Of a stretch of DNA of 64,000 nucleotides, positions 52,872 to 62,512 are shown in pieces; positions within the stretch are counted from its first letter, which is position 1; the number at the start of each line of letters is the position of its first letter. This DNA is from Clostridiaceae bacterium (GTDB lineage: Bacteria; Bacillota; Clostridia; DUPQ01), in contig DUPQ01000057.1 in the NCBI GenBank assembly GCA_012838235.1, positions 1 through 64,000 on the forward strand, in the 5' to 3' direction. The position numbers were made by a program, and so were the translations under genes. The notes below the pieces were generated by a model that was given only the letters and a program-made list of their open reading frames with translations, was not told the origin of the DNA and searched no databases.

Positions 52872-53699
52872 TTACTTATGAAGTGTAATAACCACGATTT
52901 CCGGTCTGTTGAATAATCTTAACGGCAATATACTTCTGCCGAGACCTCTGCTTATCACAACCGAGGTGTCCAGATAATCATGCATTCCCTGATAATACTT
53001 AGGGAAAAATCCCTGATCGGGGGCAATCAATCCGCCTATAAACGGAAGACGGATTTGTCCGCCGTGTGCATGACCGCTTAAAACAAGGTCCGCATTTACT
53101 TTATTAAAAACTTCCGGAGCATAAGGTCTGTGACAGAGAACAAGGTTGAAATCCTCCTTGTCCAGAGCCGCATCGGTATCTATACCGTATTCGCAATCGG
53201 CATATCCGTAGATTGTTATACTTTGCTCCCCGATATATATTTTTTGTTGCTCGTTATCCAGAACGGTTACTCCGTATTCATCGAATATTTCAAGAAGAGA
53301 AGGATAAATGGGGGAGAGTATTTCATGATTTCCCGTAACAAAATATACCTTGGCAATATTAGTAAGCATTTTAACAGCGTCTTCCGCTACATCAAGTTTT
53401 CGGTTATGTAAATCAATAAGATCTCCGGTTATTACAATAATGTCGGGATTGAGTGCGTTTATCTTTACCGTACCTTTGCCTTTGAAATCTTTACTGTGCA
53501 AATCCGAAAGGTGAACAATTGTATAACCGTCAAAAGCATCGGGTAAGTTGCTACTGTATTTGTCATACTCGGTTACTGTCAGGCTGTTGTTCTGCCATAT
53601 CATAAAAGGTATAAGTAACAAAATAACCGTTATAGCAATGACAACTGTCTTCTGTACTGCCTTGTAATCTCGTTTCCTTTGTAGTCCGTCAAATTCCAT
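52872..53699 (-). CDS. membrane-anchored metallophosphoesterase (YkuE-like)
   Basis: A 275-residue calcineurin-like phosphoesterase with one N-terminal membrane helix (about 18-36). The metal and catalytic motifs are complete: LSDLHS near 64, VITGDLID near 90, VTGNHE, LVLCHRP and LSGHAHGGQ. The family hydrolyses lipid-linked or nucleotide phosphates; YkuE-type proteins act at the outer membrane face. The substrate is unknown. Confidence 0.92.
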   Translation of the reverse strand: MEFDGLQRKRDYKAVQKTVVIAITVILLLIPFMIWQNNSLTVTEYDKYSSNLPDAFDGYTIVHLSDLHSKDFKGKGTVKINALNPDIIVITGDLIDLHNRKLDVAEDAVKMLTNIAKVYFVTGNHEILSPIYPSLLEIFDEYGVTVLDNEQQKIYIGEQSITIYGYADCEYGIDTDAALDKEDFNLVLCHRPYAPEVFNKVNADLVLSGHAHGGQIRLPFIGGLIAPDQGFFPKYYQGMHDYLDTSVVISRGLGRSILPLRLFNRPEIVVITLHK

Positions 53700-53895
53700 A
53701 CTGCGCCTTATTGTAACCTTATATCAATAAGAATTCAAGCAATTTGTCTCCGCTTTGTTATATTTTTATCAATATGCCGCTTCATGCATAAAGTAAGGTT
53801 CTTAATAACCATTTAATTCCATTATTATTAATCTTTAAACTATGCTGCACGATATGATATACTTCAAACTGTAGAGATACGATGCGAGGTAGCAG

Positions 53896-54693
53896 ATGGG
53901 TAATGTATGGTTGGCATTCGGGCTGACACTTATAGCGGGATTGTCTACGGGAATAGGAAGTCTCATAGCTTTTTTTGCTAAAAAAACAAATACTAAGTTT
54001 TTATCGACAAGCCTGGGATTTTCTGCCGGTGTTATGATTTATGTATCCATGGTGGAGATATTTTCCAATGCATCGGATGTGCTTACCGAGGTACATGGTG
54101 AAAAAATCGGTGTTCTGTATACTATTATCGCTTTTTTCGGAGGGATGCTGTTTATCGCCCTTATAGACAAACTTATACCCAGCGAGAAGAATCCCCATGA
54201 AGTGAAAATGGTGGAGACGGAAGATGAAGAAGTCAATAAAGACAGGCTTAAAAGAACGGGAGTGCTTACCGCTTTAGCTATTGCAATACATAATTTCCCC
54301 GAAGGGTTGGCTACATTCGTTGCAGCGCTTCAGGAACCCAGAGTGGCCATACCCATTGTTGCGGCTATAGCAATACACAATATTCCTGAAGGTATAGCCG
54401 TATCCGTTCCCATATACTATGCCACCGGCAGCAAGAAGAAAGCTTTTCTGTATTCTTTTGCTTCGGGATTGTCCGAACCCATAGGAGCTTTGATTGGCTA
54501 CCTTATACTGATGCCTTTTATGAATGACACCGTAAGCGGAATACTCAACGCAGCTGTTGCGGGTATTATGGTATTCATATCCGTAGACGAATTGTTGCCA
54601 TCTGCAAGAGAATACGGAGAGCACCATCTGTCCATATACGGAATGGTAGCGGGCATGGCTGTTATGGCTATAAGTCTTTGGTTGTTTATATAA
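53896..54693 (+). CDS. zupT: ZIP family metal transporter (ZupT-like)
   Basis: A 265-residue protein with about eight helices. The metal-binding helices carry [14 protein letters not shown] and [16 protein letters not shown], the twin signature of ZupT and related ZIP importers of zinc and other divalent metals. The loop near 95-115 is acidic rather than His-rich. The gene has a convergent esterase gene 4 bp beyond its stop, with no visible terminator between. Confidence 0.92.
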   Translation: MGNVWLAFGLTLIAGLSTGIGSLIAFFAKKTNTKFLSTSLGFSAGVMIYVSMVEIFSNASDVLTEVHGEKIGVLYTIIAFFGGMLFIALIDKLIPSEKNPHEVKMVETEDEEVNKDRLKRTGVLTALAIAIHNFPEGLATFVAALQEPRVAIPIVAAIAIHNIPEGIAVSVPIYYATGSKKKAFLYSFASGLSEPIGALIGYLILMPFMNDTVSGILNAAVAGIMVFISVDELLPSAREYGEHHLSIYGMVAGMAVMAISLWLFI

Positions 54694-54697
54694 AAGA

Positions 54698-55666
54698 TTA
54701 ACAATGGAAAAAAGCGTCCGAGATTTTTCTTGCAGCAAAATAATTGCGCATTACTTTTATTCTGTGCTTGAGTACTTTCTTTACCAAAGGAGAGGTATGA
54801 TCCATATCAAATCCGTGGTATGCACCTTTCACTAAATATGTCTCAACCGGTATTTTTGTATCTTTCAGTTTATCCGCATAAGACAGCGCTTCATCTCTCA
54901 ATGTATCCATTTGTGCCGCTTCGATATAGGCGGGAGGAAGGTTGCCGAAATCCGAATTGTGTAAAGGAGCCGCATATCCGAGCATACCCGCATGTCCGTT
55001 CTTTAAGTACAGGTTCCACATATGAACTGTAGCGGTTTTTGTCCAGGCCGCATTTTTATATTGCTCCATGGATTTTGATGTAACGGAATTATCCGTTACG
55101 GGATAGATAAGTATCTGTGCATTAGGCATATATTTTTTGTTGTCTCTTAACATATGACACACCGAAGCGGCCAGACAGCCGCCCGCACTGTCTCCGTATA
55201 TGAGTATATTGTTTTTGTCTATAAGGTATGTGTCTGCATTTTCCGTTAAATGATTGAATGCGTTATAGCAGTCATACAAAGGAATAGGGAAAGGATATTC
55301 CGGCGCCAGCCTGTATTGGGGAAGAAACACTCTGCATTGCAAGTGCTCGGCATAGTATAGGGCATTTTTAATCATAAGACTTGCTAACGGCAATACGAAT
55401 GCACCTCCGTGAAGATATATAATTGCCGGTAAGTTTATTTTTTGGTTTTTCGGTTCAATAACGGTACAGGGTATTTTTATATTATCTCCGACAGGTATAT
55501 GAACGGTTCTCCTGGAAAAGTCTTCCTTGCCTTTCAAGAGTTTAATCTGCAAATCGGACAGGCGGCAGCCCGTTCTTATGAGAGTGCGGATAAGGATATT
55601 CTCAAAGTTAATATTTCCCAGGCTTATAGGTTTTTTCAATTCTTTACTGTAGTTGTATTTACTCAC
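54698..55666 (-). CDS. alpha/beta hydrolase, hormone-sensitive lipase family
   Basis: A 322-residue esterase. The oxyanion hole HGGAF is in IYLHGGAFVLP, the nucleophile Ser in IYGDSAGGCLAAS, the acid Asp in AAQMDTLRDE and the His in GAYHGFDMD. These mark the bacterial hormone-sensitive-lipase group, which cuts short acyl esters. No signal peptide, so cytoplasmic. It stands alone on the minus strand. Confidence 0.9.
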   Translation of the reverse strand: MSKYNYSKELKKPISLGNINFENILIRTLIRTGCRLSDLQIKLLKGKEDFSRRTVHIPVGDNIKIPCTVIEPKNQKINLPAIIYLHGGAFVLPLASLMIKNALYYAEHLQCRVFLPQYRLAPEYPFPIPLYDCYNAFNHLTENADTYLIDKNNILIYGDSAGGCLAASVCHMLRDNKKYMPNAQILIYPVTDNSVTSKSMEQYKNAAWTKTATVHMWNLYLKNGHAGMLGYAAPLHNSDFGNLPPAYIEAAQMDTLRDEALSYADKLKDTKIPVETYLVKGAYHGFDMDHTSPLVKKVLKHRIKVMRNYFAARKISDAFFHC

Positions 55667-55775
55667 TTATCCGCCTTCCCGGTTGTAACATAATTTTTAC
55701 AGGTATATATTAATATTTTACCATAATGGCTGTCTAATCACACACCGATAAGACCTGAAACGGATGTCCATATGG

Positions 55776-55781
55776 TATAAT
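55776..55781 (+). promoter_or_regulatory. extended -10 box before the zinc-ribbon gene
   Basis: ATGGTATAAT, with TG two bases before TATAAT, 38 bases upstream of the ATG. CTGAAA 15 bp upstream is a weak -35. Confidence 0.45.
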
Positions 55782-55819
55782 ACTTTTGTAATGTAAAATA
55801 ACAAAGGGAGGGCAATATT

Positions 55820-58312
55820 ATGTATTGTAGATATTGTGGGGCAAACAACAATGATGATACAACTTTCTGCACTAATTGCGGTCAAAAATTTAATCAGGAT
55901 TTATTGTGCCCGAAGTGTAACACAATATTAAAACAGGGAACCGGATTTTGCACTGTCTGCGGAACTCCGATAACTCAAGTAACACCTCAGCCTAAGAAGC
56001 GTGCAAAAAAACCTGTTAAGAATCTGAAGAAAAAAGTATTGATATCCGTTATAGCCGTTGTACTGATAGTCAGTATAGTTCTTGGAATAATGTATGTTCC
56101 GGGTATTATAGACCGTAACAGGAGATATAAGACCAAGGCGGGAAGAGCTCAGAAAGGTACGGTTGTAACTGTAGGACGGGAGAGTCCCGTTGTGCAGGCG
56201 GAGGGTATATCTGTAGATTTCGAAGGTATGACATCGGATGAAGATGTTGAACTGAAGATAAGTCCGACAAAAGGTGCATCCGATGAGGAAATGGGCAATG
56301 CCTTGGCATCATACAGATTGACTGCCGATGATGAAGAATCTTCGGAGTTTGCAGGTATAGTAAGCATAGCCATCCCGCTGGATATGACCGATTATGATGA
56401 CTTGGATGTCTGTGCTGCATATTATGATGATCAATCTTCCAAGTGGAGGATTCTACCTCATGAAACATTCAAAGAAGAGAATAAGGTTGTTATTTACACC
56501 GATCACTTTACGGATTTTGCTCTTTTCAAAATATCCAAATCCGATTCGCGATTTGCAACGGCAGCACTTAACTATACTGTTATAAGGAGCTTTTTCCAGA
56601 ACGGTGACCCTTTAAAATTCTATGAAAAATTAAAAAAGGGAAATTTACCTACCGATTCCGACATGGTAACAGTAGGATTGGAATTTTTAAATTTCACCAG
56701 TCAGGCTTATGAAGGCAAGGTGACCATGCAGGCCATTATGAACAGTATTCCATTGACACAGATTGAGGGACTGACTTCGACTCTGTCTAAAATAGGGTTC
56801 GGACTGGTTTTATTAAAAGCAAGTTATGAGTATTTTATTTTAGACAGCGGAAGCAAAGCGGCACAAACCGTGTTAACGGGGCTGATGGAAATGAGTTGGT
56901 TTGCAATGGCCGGTGCTATCGGAGGCCCTGTGGCTGCTACTGTCGCTTTTACAGGATGGGCGGCAGTCAATATTGCCGGAGCAGCCATTTCTCACAAACG
57001 CTCAAAGAAAATTGATTTAGCGGTAAAAACACAGGAAGATTTTATAAACGAGTCTTATCTGTATTGCATTAAGAAAGGGGATAGATATAGTCAAAGCAAA
57101 AGCGGGGCATGGTATTACATGTATAATTCGCCGGGAATGAACTATTACGCATATAAAGCGGGCAGTGATGCCGAGTGGTTGTGGCTTATTGACAAGTTGT
57201 ATCAGCTTAACAAGGATGATCCGGAAGCATTTATTACAGCTGTAGCCAATGCAATTAATTTCTATCCGCGCTTATGGGCGGCAACACCCGCCGCTTACAG
57301 AGGAAATCAATGGAGGGCGGATAACGACCCGATGAGACGTGTGGAGTATCCTTCTTTGAGTGAGGAAGATGAACGGATTGTTACAGCCACCGTAAGAGAA
57401 AACTTGCGGAAGCGTATGATACCGATAGTAGCTCAGTACAAGAAGAAGATATTTGCTAAAATGCAGGCTGAGTTCGAAGAGACACTTTTGAAGGAAAAAG
57501 AAAAGTTAAACAAGACCATTACTTTTGAGATTGTATCCGATCAACCTGATACATTCTATGATAAGTATAAAGGTGCAACAATGAGATTTGCCGTACCCGA
57601 CGGATTGGTTACAAAGCTTTCAAAAACGCAAATTGCAAGATTTTCCAATCAGTGGCGTTTCCCCATGATTAAGAAAGGAGAAAATCCTAAACTTGAAGCG
57701 ACTTATTTAGGATACATTCTTTCCGGCATGCCCGATACATTGAACATATTCTTAAAGACTTCATCGTTAAGAAAGAACCTTCCGGACAGAACCGTAAACT
57801 TTACATTCAGAATGCCCGATACTGTAATAACCGTACCCGATTTACATCCTACATTTGAGGAACTTTTGGGCAGTTATCCGGACGGAACCTTATTTATCGA
57901 GGATGTTTTTATCGGAGAAAATTTTGAAAAAGCATTAGCGAGATTGCAGGAAAAGGCGGATGAAATGGCAAAAAGTATAGGATGTGATTCCGCTGCGGAG
58001 ATTACAATAACTGTCGGAGAAGAGCTGATAGGAGAAACTCTGCAATCAACAATGACAATCTCCGCCCATGAGGAGGAAAATGAAGGAAGCATATATTTTG
58101 ACAGAGTAGGATTAGACTCTATGAACTTCAGTTATTATGAAGATAAAGGCAGAATTGTACTTACCGATCTTTATATCAGAGGTGTATTTATAGCTGCATA
58201 TCTGCCGAATAGGGAAGGCATATCCGTAACGGGTAATATAATGATGACGATTCCGGGAATGAAAATGACCGATTATCATGTCAGATTACGAGCAACGTTT
58301 GTTAAGAAATAA
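55820..58312 (+). CDS. large zinc-ribbon membrane protein, unknown function
   Basis: An 830-residue protein. Residues 1-50 hold two zinc ribbons (YCRYCG with FCTNCG; LCPKCN with FCTVCG), followed by a Lys-rich linker and a membrane helix (about 72-95). The ribbons should be cytoplasmic and the long rest outside. Residues about 125-240 resemble a ZU5-like beta domain (VDFEGMTSDEDVELKIS, YTDHFTDFALFKI). A Gly/Ala-rich hydrophobic stretch near 355-395 (MAGAIGGPVAATVAFTGW) could be a hairpin in the membrane. The remainder is unrecognised. The Lgt-like gene starts six bases after its stop. Confidence 0.75.
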   Translation: MYCRYCGANNNDDTTFCTNCGQKFNQDLLCPKCNTILKQGTGFCTVCGTPITQVTPQPKKRAKKPVKNLKKKVLISVIAVVLIVSIVLGIMYVPGIIDRNRRYKTKAGRAQKGTVVTVGRESPVVQAEGISVDFEGMTSDEDVELKISPTKGASDEEMGNALASYRLTADDEESSEFAGIVSIAIPLDMTDYDDLDVCAAYYDDQSSKWRILPHETFKEENKVVIYTDHFTDFALFKISKSDSRFATAALNYTVIRSFFQNGDPLKFYEKLKKGNLPTDSDMVTVGLEFLNFTSQAYEGKVTMQAIMNSIPLTQIEGLTSTLSKIGFGLVLLKASYEYFILDSGSKAAQTVLTGLMEMSWFAMAGAIGGPVAATVAFTGWAAVNIAGAAISHKRSKKIDLAVKTQEDFINESYLYCIKKGDRYSQSKSGAWYYMYNSPGMNYYAYKAGSDAEWLWLIDKLYQLNKDDPEAFITAVANAINFYPRLWAATPAAYRGNQWRADNDPMRRVEYPSLSEEDERIVTATVRENLRKRMIPIVAQYKKKIFAKMQAEFEETLLKEKEKLNKTITFEIVSDQPDTFYDKYKGATMRFAVPDGLVTKLSKTQIARFSNQWRFPMIKKGENPKLEATYLGYILSGMPDTLNIFLKTSSLRKNLPDRTVNFTFRMPDTVITVPDLHPTFEELLGSYPDGTLFIEDVFIGENFEKALARLQEKADEMAKSIGCDSAAEITITVGEELIGETLQSTMTISAHEEENEGSIYFDRVGLDSMNFSYYEDKGRIVLTDLYIRGVFIAAYLPNREGISVTGNIMMTIPGMKMTDYHVRLRATFVKK

Positions 58313-58318
58313 AATGAT

Positions 58319-59095
58319 ATGAAACCTTCTTTAGTCATATTCGGAAAAACCGTTGCATCCTACCGCTTATTTGCAATTCTGGCGGTTATATCGGGAACAA
58401 CCATTCTGTTTCTTCTACTCGGCAAGAAGAAGATAAAAGTATGGAAAACGGCAATTTTGGCTGTTTTCCTGCTTGTATTCTTCTTTATCGGAGCCCGATT
58501 GTTCAACATCTTTGTTAATCCCGCAGCTTATGAGGATATTTCGGTTTTTGAGCCGGAGTTTGTAGGGCTATCAATATACGGAGGTTTTTTTGGAGCTCTG
58601 CTTGCGGTAGTACTGTGGTGTCTTCTGTTTCGTATACCTATATTCGGCATTTTGGATTTATGCATTGTTCCCGCCGCCGTTTCTTTTGCTATAGCCAGGA
58701 TAGGTTGCTTTTTGAACGGATGTTGTTCGGGCAAATTCACAAACAGCATATTCGGTGTTGTATATCCCAAGTTCGCCGATGCAGGCGGTCTGGCAAGTTA
58801 TCCCGTACTTCCCACTCAGTTGTTTGAGATGGCATTTGCTATAATTATCCTGATACCTGCTTTGATTGTGCAAAAAAAGAGCGACAAGTTTCCTGAAGGG
58901 AGTGCTTTTTTAGTATATGCAAATCTTTTCTGCATAATGAGACTGTTCATTCTTCCTTTCAGAAGATTGCCTTATAAATCTTGGGTTAAGCATTACTTTT
59001 ATCCCGCTCTTTATTTAATACTGATATTTATATCTCTGGTGATTTTTCTGTACAGATATATAAAGAATCGTAAAGTTAATGAAAAAGGATATTAG
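58319..59095 (+). CDS. prolipoprotein diacylglyceryl transferase-like protein
   Basis: A 258-residue membrane protein with about seven helices. The Lgt signature appears as AIARIGCFLNGCCSGK, with the essential Arg and Asn kept, and GLSIYGGFFGALL stands where many Lgt enzymes have GG-x-x-x-HGG; the His of that loop is Tyr here. The Cys-Cys after NG is seen in an Lgt subgroup. Lgt transfers diacylglycerol from phosphatidylglycerol to lipobox Cys. Since the window encodes lipoproteins, the activity is needed in the cell, but this may be a second, specialised copy tied to the zinc-ribbon protein. Confidence 0.8.
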   Translation: MKPSLVIFGKTVASYRLFAILAVISGTTILFLLLGKKKIKVWKTAILAVFLLVFFFIGARLFNIFVNPAAYEDISVFEPEFVGLSIYGGFFGALLAVVLWCLLFRIPIFGILDLCIVPAAVSFAIARIGCFLNGCCSGKFTNSIFGVVYPKFADAGGLASYPVLPTQLFEMAFAIIILIPALIVQKKSDKFPEGSAFLVYANLFCIMRLFILPFRRLPYKSWVKHYFYPALYLILIFISLVIFLYRYIKNRKVNEKGY

Positions 59096-59121
59096 GGATA
59101 AACATAGAAGAAGTGTAGAAA

Positions 59122-59143
59122 AAAGCAGGTTTTCACCTGCTTT
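59122..59143 (+). terminator. terminator after the Lgt-like gene
   Basis: AAAGCAGGT (59122-59130) and ACCTGCTTT (59135-59143) form a perfect 9-bp stem with loop TTTC, with CTTC after it. It could also act on the convergent peroxiredoxin transcript. Confidence 0.65.
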
Positions 59144-59197
59144 CTTCAACTGTTGTATTGTTATTCTACATGCATAATGAACATGCACGTTTTCACC

Positions 59198-59875
59198 TTA
59201 TTTCTTCAGCTTTCTGAAACATAGGAACCAGTCAAGGCAGTACATATCCTTACTTTTTGATTCCATTCTCTCTTTTGCCACTCCGCAGGAACCTGCTGTG
59301 GGAACTATAACATCATCGCCCGGTCTCCAGTCCGCAGGAGTTGCACAACTCTCGGCATCGGCTGTTTGTAAAGCCTGGATAATACGCTTGAGTTCATCGA
59401 AATTCCTTCCCGTAGATATGGGATAGTACAATATTGTACGAATCTTTCCCTTAGGATCTATTATAAATACTGCACGGACTGCCTGTGTGTTGGACTGTCC
59501 GGGTTGAACCATACCGTAAAGATTGGAAACTTCCATACGGATATCTTCGATAAGAGGGAATTTAATCTCAATATTCTTCTTTCCGTTCCATTCCAGTTCC
59601 TGTATTTTGCGAAGCCATGCAATATGAGCATATAGTGAATCTACCGAAAGACCGATAAGTTCGGTATTAAGAGCTTTAAACTCATCTATCATAGAACCGA
59701 AAGTCATGAACTCCGTTGTGCATACGGGGGTAAAGTCAGCCGGATGTGAAAAGAGTATTACCCATTTTCCTTTATAATCTGCCGGAAAGTTAATTGTACC
59801 CTGTGTAGTTACCGCTGTAAAAGCCGGTGCATCATCTCCCAAAAGGGGCATTCTTCTTACATTGTTATTTTCCAT
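59198..59875 (-). CDS. peroxiredoxin (Prx6/archaeal type)
   Basis: A 225-residue thiol peroxidase. The peroxidatic Cys is C52 in HPADFTPVCTTEF, with the conserved Pro, Thr and later Arg. Length and the C-terminal extension (DWRPGDDVIVPTAGSCGVAKERM) match the long Prx6-like enzymes; several extra Cys near the C-terminus (GSCG, DMYCLDWFLCF) could serve as resolving residues. Thioredoxin, a likely reductant, is encoded divergently next to it. The promoter at 59901-59929 is strong. Confidence 0.93.
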   Translation of the reverse strand: MENNNVRRMPLLGDDAPAFTAVTTQGTINFPADYKGKWVILFSHPADFTPVCTTEFMTFGSMIDEFKALNTELIGLSVDSLYAHIAWLRKIQELEWNGKKNIEIKFPLIEDIRMEVSNLYGMVQPGQSNTQAVRAVFIIDPKGKIRTILYYPISTGRNFDELKRIIQALQTADAESCATPADWRPGDDVIVPTAGSCGVAKERMESKSKDMYCLDWFLCFRKLKK

Positions 59876-59900
59876 ATTTTTAAGTCCTCCTTGCTCCTTA

Positions 59901-59929
59901 ATTATACTATGTCCTAATTATACAATCAA
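59901..59929 (-). promoter_or_regulatory. peroxiredoxin promoter
   Basis: On the minus strand: TTGATT (59924-59929), 17-bp spacer, TATAAT (59901-59906), followed by AAGGAG. Confidence 0.7.
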
Positions 59930-60030
59930 TATTTACTAAAAAATGTGATAAAGTCACTGTTGATGCCTATAGAGGGGTATATAATATGGGTAAATGAAAG
60001 TTTGGTGACAAACTTAAAAGGAGGCACATA

Positions 60031-60342
60031 ATGGCAACATTGAAGATAACGAAAGACAATTTTGAAAAAGAAGTTTTAAAATCAGGTAAGACGGTACTTA
60101 TAGATTTTTGGGCAGGCTGGTGCGGACCGTGCAGAATGATTGCTCCGACAATTGAAGCGGTAGCAGCGGAAGTGACCGATAAGGTTATAGGTAAGGTCAA
60201 TGTGGACGAAGAACCCGAGCTCGCACAACGTTACGGCATAATGAGCATTCCCACTCTGGTTGTTATAAAGGACGGAAATGTTGTAAGAAGAGCAGTCGGC
60301 GTACAGTCGAAACAAGCTATTTTAAAATTACTGGATATATAG
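60031..60342 (+). CDS. trxA: thioredoxin
   Basis: A 103-residue redox protein with the active site WAGWCGPCRM (C31, C34) and the cis-Pro in MSIPTLVVIKDG. It reduces disulfides in the cytoplasm, and its place beside the peroxiredoxin gene, on the other strand, suggests it recycles that enzyme. The ATG follows AGGAGG at ideal spacing. A terminator follows. Confidence 0.95.
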   Translation: MATLKITKDNFEKEVLKSGKTVLIDFWAGWCGPCRMIAPTIEAVAAEVTDKVIGKVNVDEEPELAQRYGIMSIPTLVVIKDGNVVRRAVGVQSKQAILKLLDI

Positions 60343-60383
60343 AATCCCCTTTTGAAAGATATACAAAACCACACATTCTAAAA

Positions 60384-60407
60384 AATACCGCCTTTACGGG
60401 CGGTATT
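60384..60407 (-). terminator. terminator between trxA and the PfoR-like gene
   Basis: AATACCGCC and GGCGGTATT form a perfect 9-bp stem with a six-base loop. The better T run is on the minus strand (complement of the five A before it), while GTCTTTCT on the plus strand may also serve trxA. Confidence 0.75.
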
Positions 60408-60489
60408 GTCTTTCTGTAAATTGTTTCCTTTTATTATTTTTTTCTTTCAATTTGTTTAATTATATGCCTGAAGAGAATAAAACCGTATT

Positions 60490-61584
60490 TCACATATCTA
60501 ATTTCATGTCACCAAGTTTGATGATACCTTTTTTTCTCATCAGTTCCGATACAAAAAGCGAAATCACGGCAGGCAGTATGAACTGTACACCGATAATAGA
60601 AAGTATTGTATACCAGACGGGAAATCCGTCTGCAAGCATGGTTTTGAAAGTCATTATGGGGCCTACCAGTCCCGATGTACCCATTCCCGAACCGGTTGCA
60701 TCGCATGTCATTCTCAAAGCCCAGGCGGATATCGGTCCCGTTACCGCACTTGCCACTATCGGAGGAATCCATATTACGGGTTTTCTGACTATATTAGGCA
60801 TCTGAAGCATGGAAGTACCCAGTCCCTGCGCTATTAATCCGTTCACTTTATTTTCTCTGTAACTGCTTACCGCAAAGCCTATCATCTGAGCACAGCAACC
60901 TGCGGCAGCCGCTCCCGCTGCAAGACCGGAAAGCTTTAATATTATTCCCAAAGCTGCCGAACTGATCGGCAACGTTAAAACACATCCCATGACCACTGAA
61001 ACGACAAGACCGACTATGAAAGGTTGCTGTTCCGCTCCCCAGTTGATTACGGCGCCGACAGCTTCCATGAATTTGGAAATGGGGGGACCTATGAGCAGAC
61101 CTACCGCCGCCCCTACGGTAATTGTAACCAAAGGAGTAACCAGGATATCAACCTTTGTTTTACCCGATACCAGATGACCTACTTCTATTCCGGCTAATGC
61201 ACCCAAAAACGCACCCAGCGGTTCACCGGGACCTGTAAGCAGCAACCCTGCTCCCGGAAATGCCGTACCGGATAATATGCTTGCGGCAAATGCTCCTATC
61301 ATTCCCGCAACGCCTGCGGATACCGATACCAATATGGACTCCTTGAACTTATATGCCACACCGAATCCTATCCCGGCACCGGTCAGAGCTTTAGCTACGG
61401 AAGCCACCATATTTATATATTTACCGGCGGTACCGCCTATCAATGATCCAATCTGGGCTATTATGGTACCGATTATCAAAGTGGCGAATAATCCCAAAGC
61501 CATTCCGGAAAGTCCGTCTATAAAGACATGGTTTAAGTATTTCTTTACTTTACTCCAAAACTTGTTTTGCTTCTTATCGGTCAT
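60490..61584 (-). CDS. PTS EIIC-like membrane protein (PfoR family)
   Basis: A 364-residue Gly/Ala-rich membrane protein with about nine helices. It matches the COG3641/PfoR type: DGLSGMALGLFATLIIGTI at the start and MTCDATGSGMGTSGLVGPI late in the chain. It is related to PTS IIC domains, but I see no IIA or IIB gene beside it. In Clostridium perfringens PfoR was linked to toxin expression; transport function is not settled. It is a single gene with a terminator at 60384-60407. Confidence 0.85.
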   Translation of the reverse strand: MTDKKQNKFWSKVKKYLNHVFIDGLSGMALGLFATLIIGTIIAQIGSLIGGTAGKYINMVASVAKALTGAGIGFGVAYKFKESILVSVSAGVAGMIGAFAASILSGTAFPGAGLLLTGPGEPLGAFLGALAGIEVGHLVSGKTKVDILVTPLVTITVGAAVGLLIGPPISKFMEAVGAVINWGAEQQPFIVGLVVSVVMGCVLTLPISSAALGIILKLSGLAAGAAAAGCCAQMIGFAVSSYRENKVNGLIAQGLGTSMLQMPNIVRKPVIWIPPIVASAVTGPISAWALRMTCDATGSGMGTSGLVGPIMTFKTMLADGFPVWYTILSIIGVQFILPAVISLFVSELMRKKGIIKLGDMKLDM

Positions 61585-61690
61585 GTGTTTCTCCTTTATT
61601 GTTTTTCCTATTGAACAACATATATTATGTTATGTCAAATAAAAAGCAAAAGATGGTTAATTTATTAACAAGTGTTTTTCCGCATTTTAA

Positions 61691-61719
61691 TTGAATAAGT
61701 ATTCCCGCCGTGATACCAT
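61691..61719 (+). promoter_or_regulatory. promoter of the MBL-VOC operon
   Basis: TTGAAT at 61691-61696, 17-bp spacer ending in TGA, TACCAT at 61714-61719 (extended -10). Confidence 0.6.
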
Positions 61720-61744
61720 TAACTAATAGGACCTGCGTTAAAAT

Positions 61745-61767
61745 CGTAATAATACAGTATTATTACG
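61745..61767. promoter_or_regulatory. perfect 23-bp palindrome, candidate operator
   Basis: The arm CGTAATAATAC (61745-61755) is followed by one A and its exact complement (61757-61767). It lies between the promoter and the GGGGAGGAGG ribosome site of the MBL gene, at about +19 to +42, so a bound repressor would block transcription. As RNA it would form an AT-rich hairpin. Confidence 0.6.
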
Positions 61768-61786
61768 GTAAGGGGAGGAGGAAGAA

Positions 61787-62512
61787 ATGTACATAACTCA
61801 TCTGATACACAGCACATTCCTTATAGAAACAAAGAAAGCGTTTATACTTTTTGACTATTACGGGAAAGGGCAACTTCCCGAGCATTTTGATAAGGACATT
61901 TACATATTCTCCAGCCACAGCCATGAGGATCATTTTGATATGAAAGTATTGGAACTTTTCGCCGACAACCCGAGGGCATTCTTTATCATGGCATATGATA
62001 TAAGGAGAAATTTCGGAGACAGAATAAAGTCCGAATTTCCGAATGTTCAGGACAGAATAACATATCTGATGCCTAACAGGGAAACGGATATAGGGGATGT
62101 GCATATAGAGACATTGGCCTCAACCGACGCCGGAGTGGCATATGTTGTAACCCATGATAATAAGGTATTCTTCCATGCCGGGGATTTGCACCTTTGGATA
62201 TGGAAAGAAGAGAGTGACAGACACAATGAAAGAATGAGTAAAGCTTACCGTAAAAGGATAGCGGAACTGAAAAACAGGGTGATTGATTACGCTTTCTATC
62301 CTGTGGATTTACGTCAGGAAGAGCACTATGATAAAGGGTTGAAATACTTTCTGGATAACACGAGAACATTGAAAGTTTTTCCCATGCATTATTTCGAGAA
62401 TTACTCCACAACCGATAAAATATTCCAAAACAAGTCACTGAGTGACCATTATGAGAAAATAGTAAGAATAGAGCATATTAATCAGGTATTTTTCTTTGAG
62501 GAGGAGGCATGA
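61787..62512 (+). CDS. MBL fold metallo-hydrolase
   Basis: A 241-residue protein with the metallo-beta-lactamase fold. The dinuclear metal motif is SHSHEDHFD, preceded by IYIFSS, with the later His in FFHAGDLHLW and another in FPMHYFENY. It resembles UlaG/YtnP-type L-ascorbate-6-phosphate lactonase-like proteins, and the substrate is unknown. It overlaps the VOC gene by ATGA and is governed by a promoter followed by a palindromic site. Confidence 0.87.
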   Translation: MYITHLIHSTFLIETKKAFILFDYYGKGQLPEHFDKDIYIFSSHSHEDHFDMKVLELFADNPRAFFIMAYDIRRNFGDRIKSEFPNVQDRITYLMPNRETDIGDVHIETLASTDAGVAYVVTHDNKVFFHAGDLHLWIWKEESDRHNERMSKAYRKRIAELKNRVIDYAFYPVDLRQEEHYDKGLKYFLDNTRTLKVFPMHYFENYSTTDKIFQNKSLSDHYEKIVRIEHINQVFFFEEEA

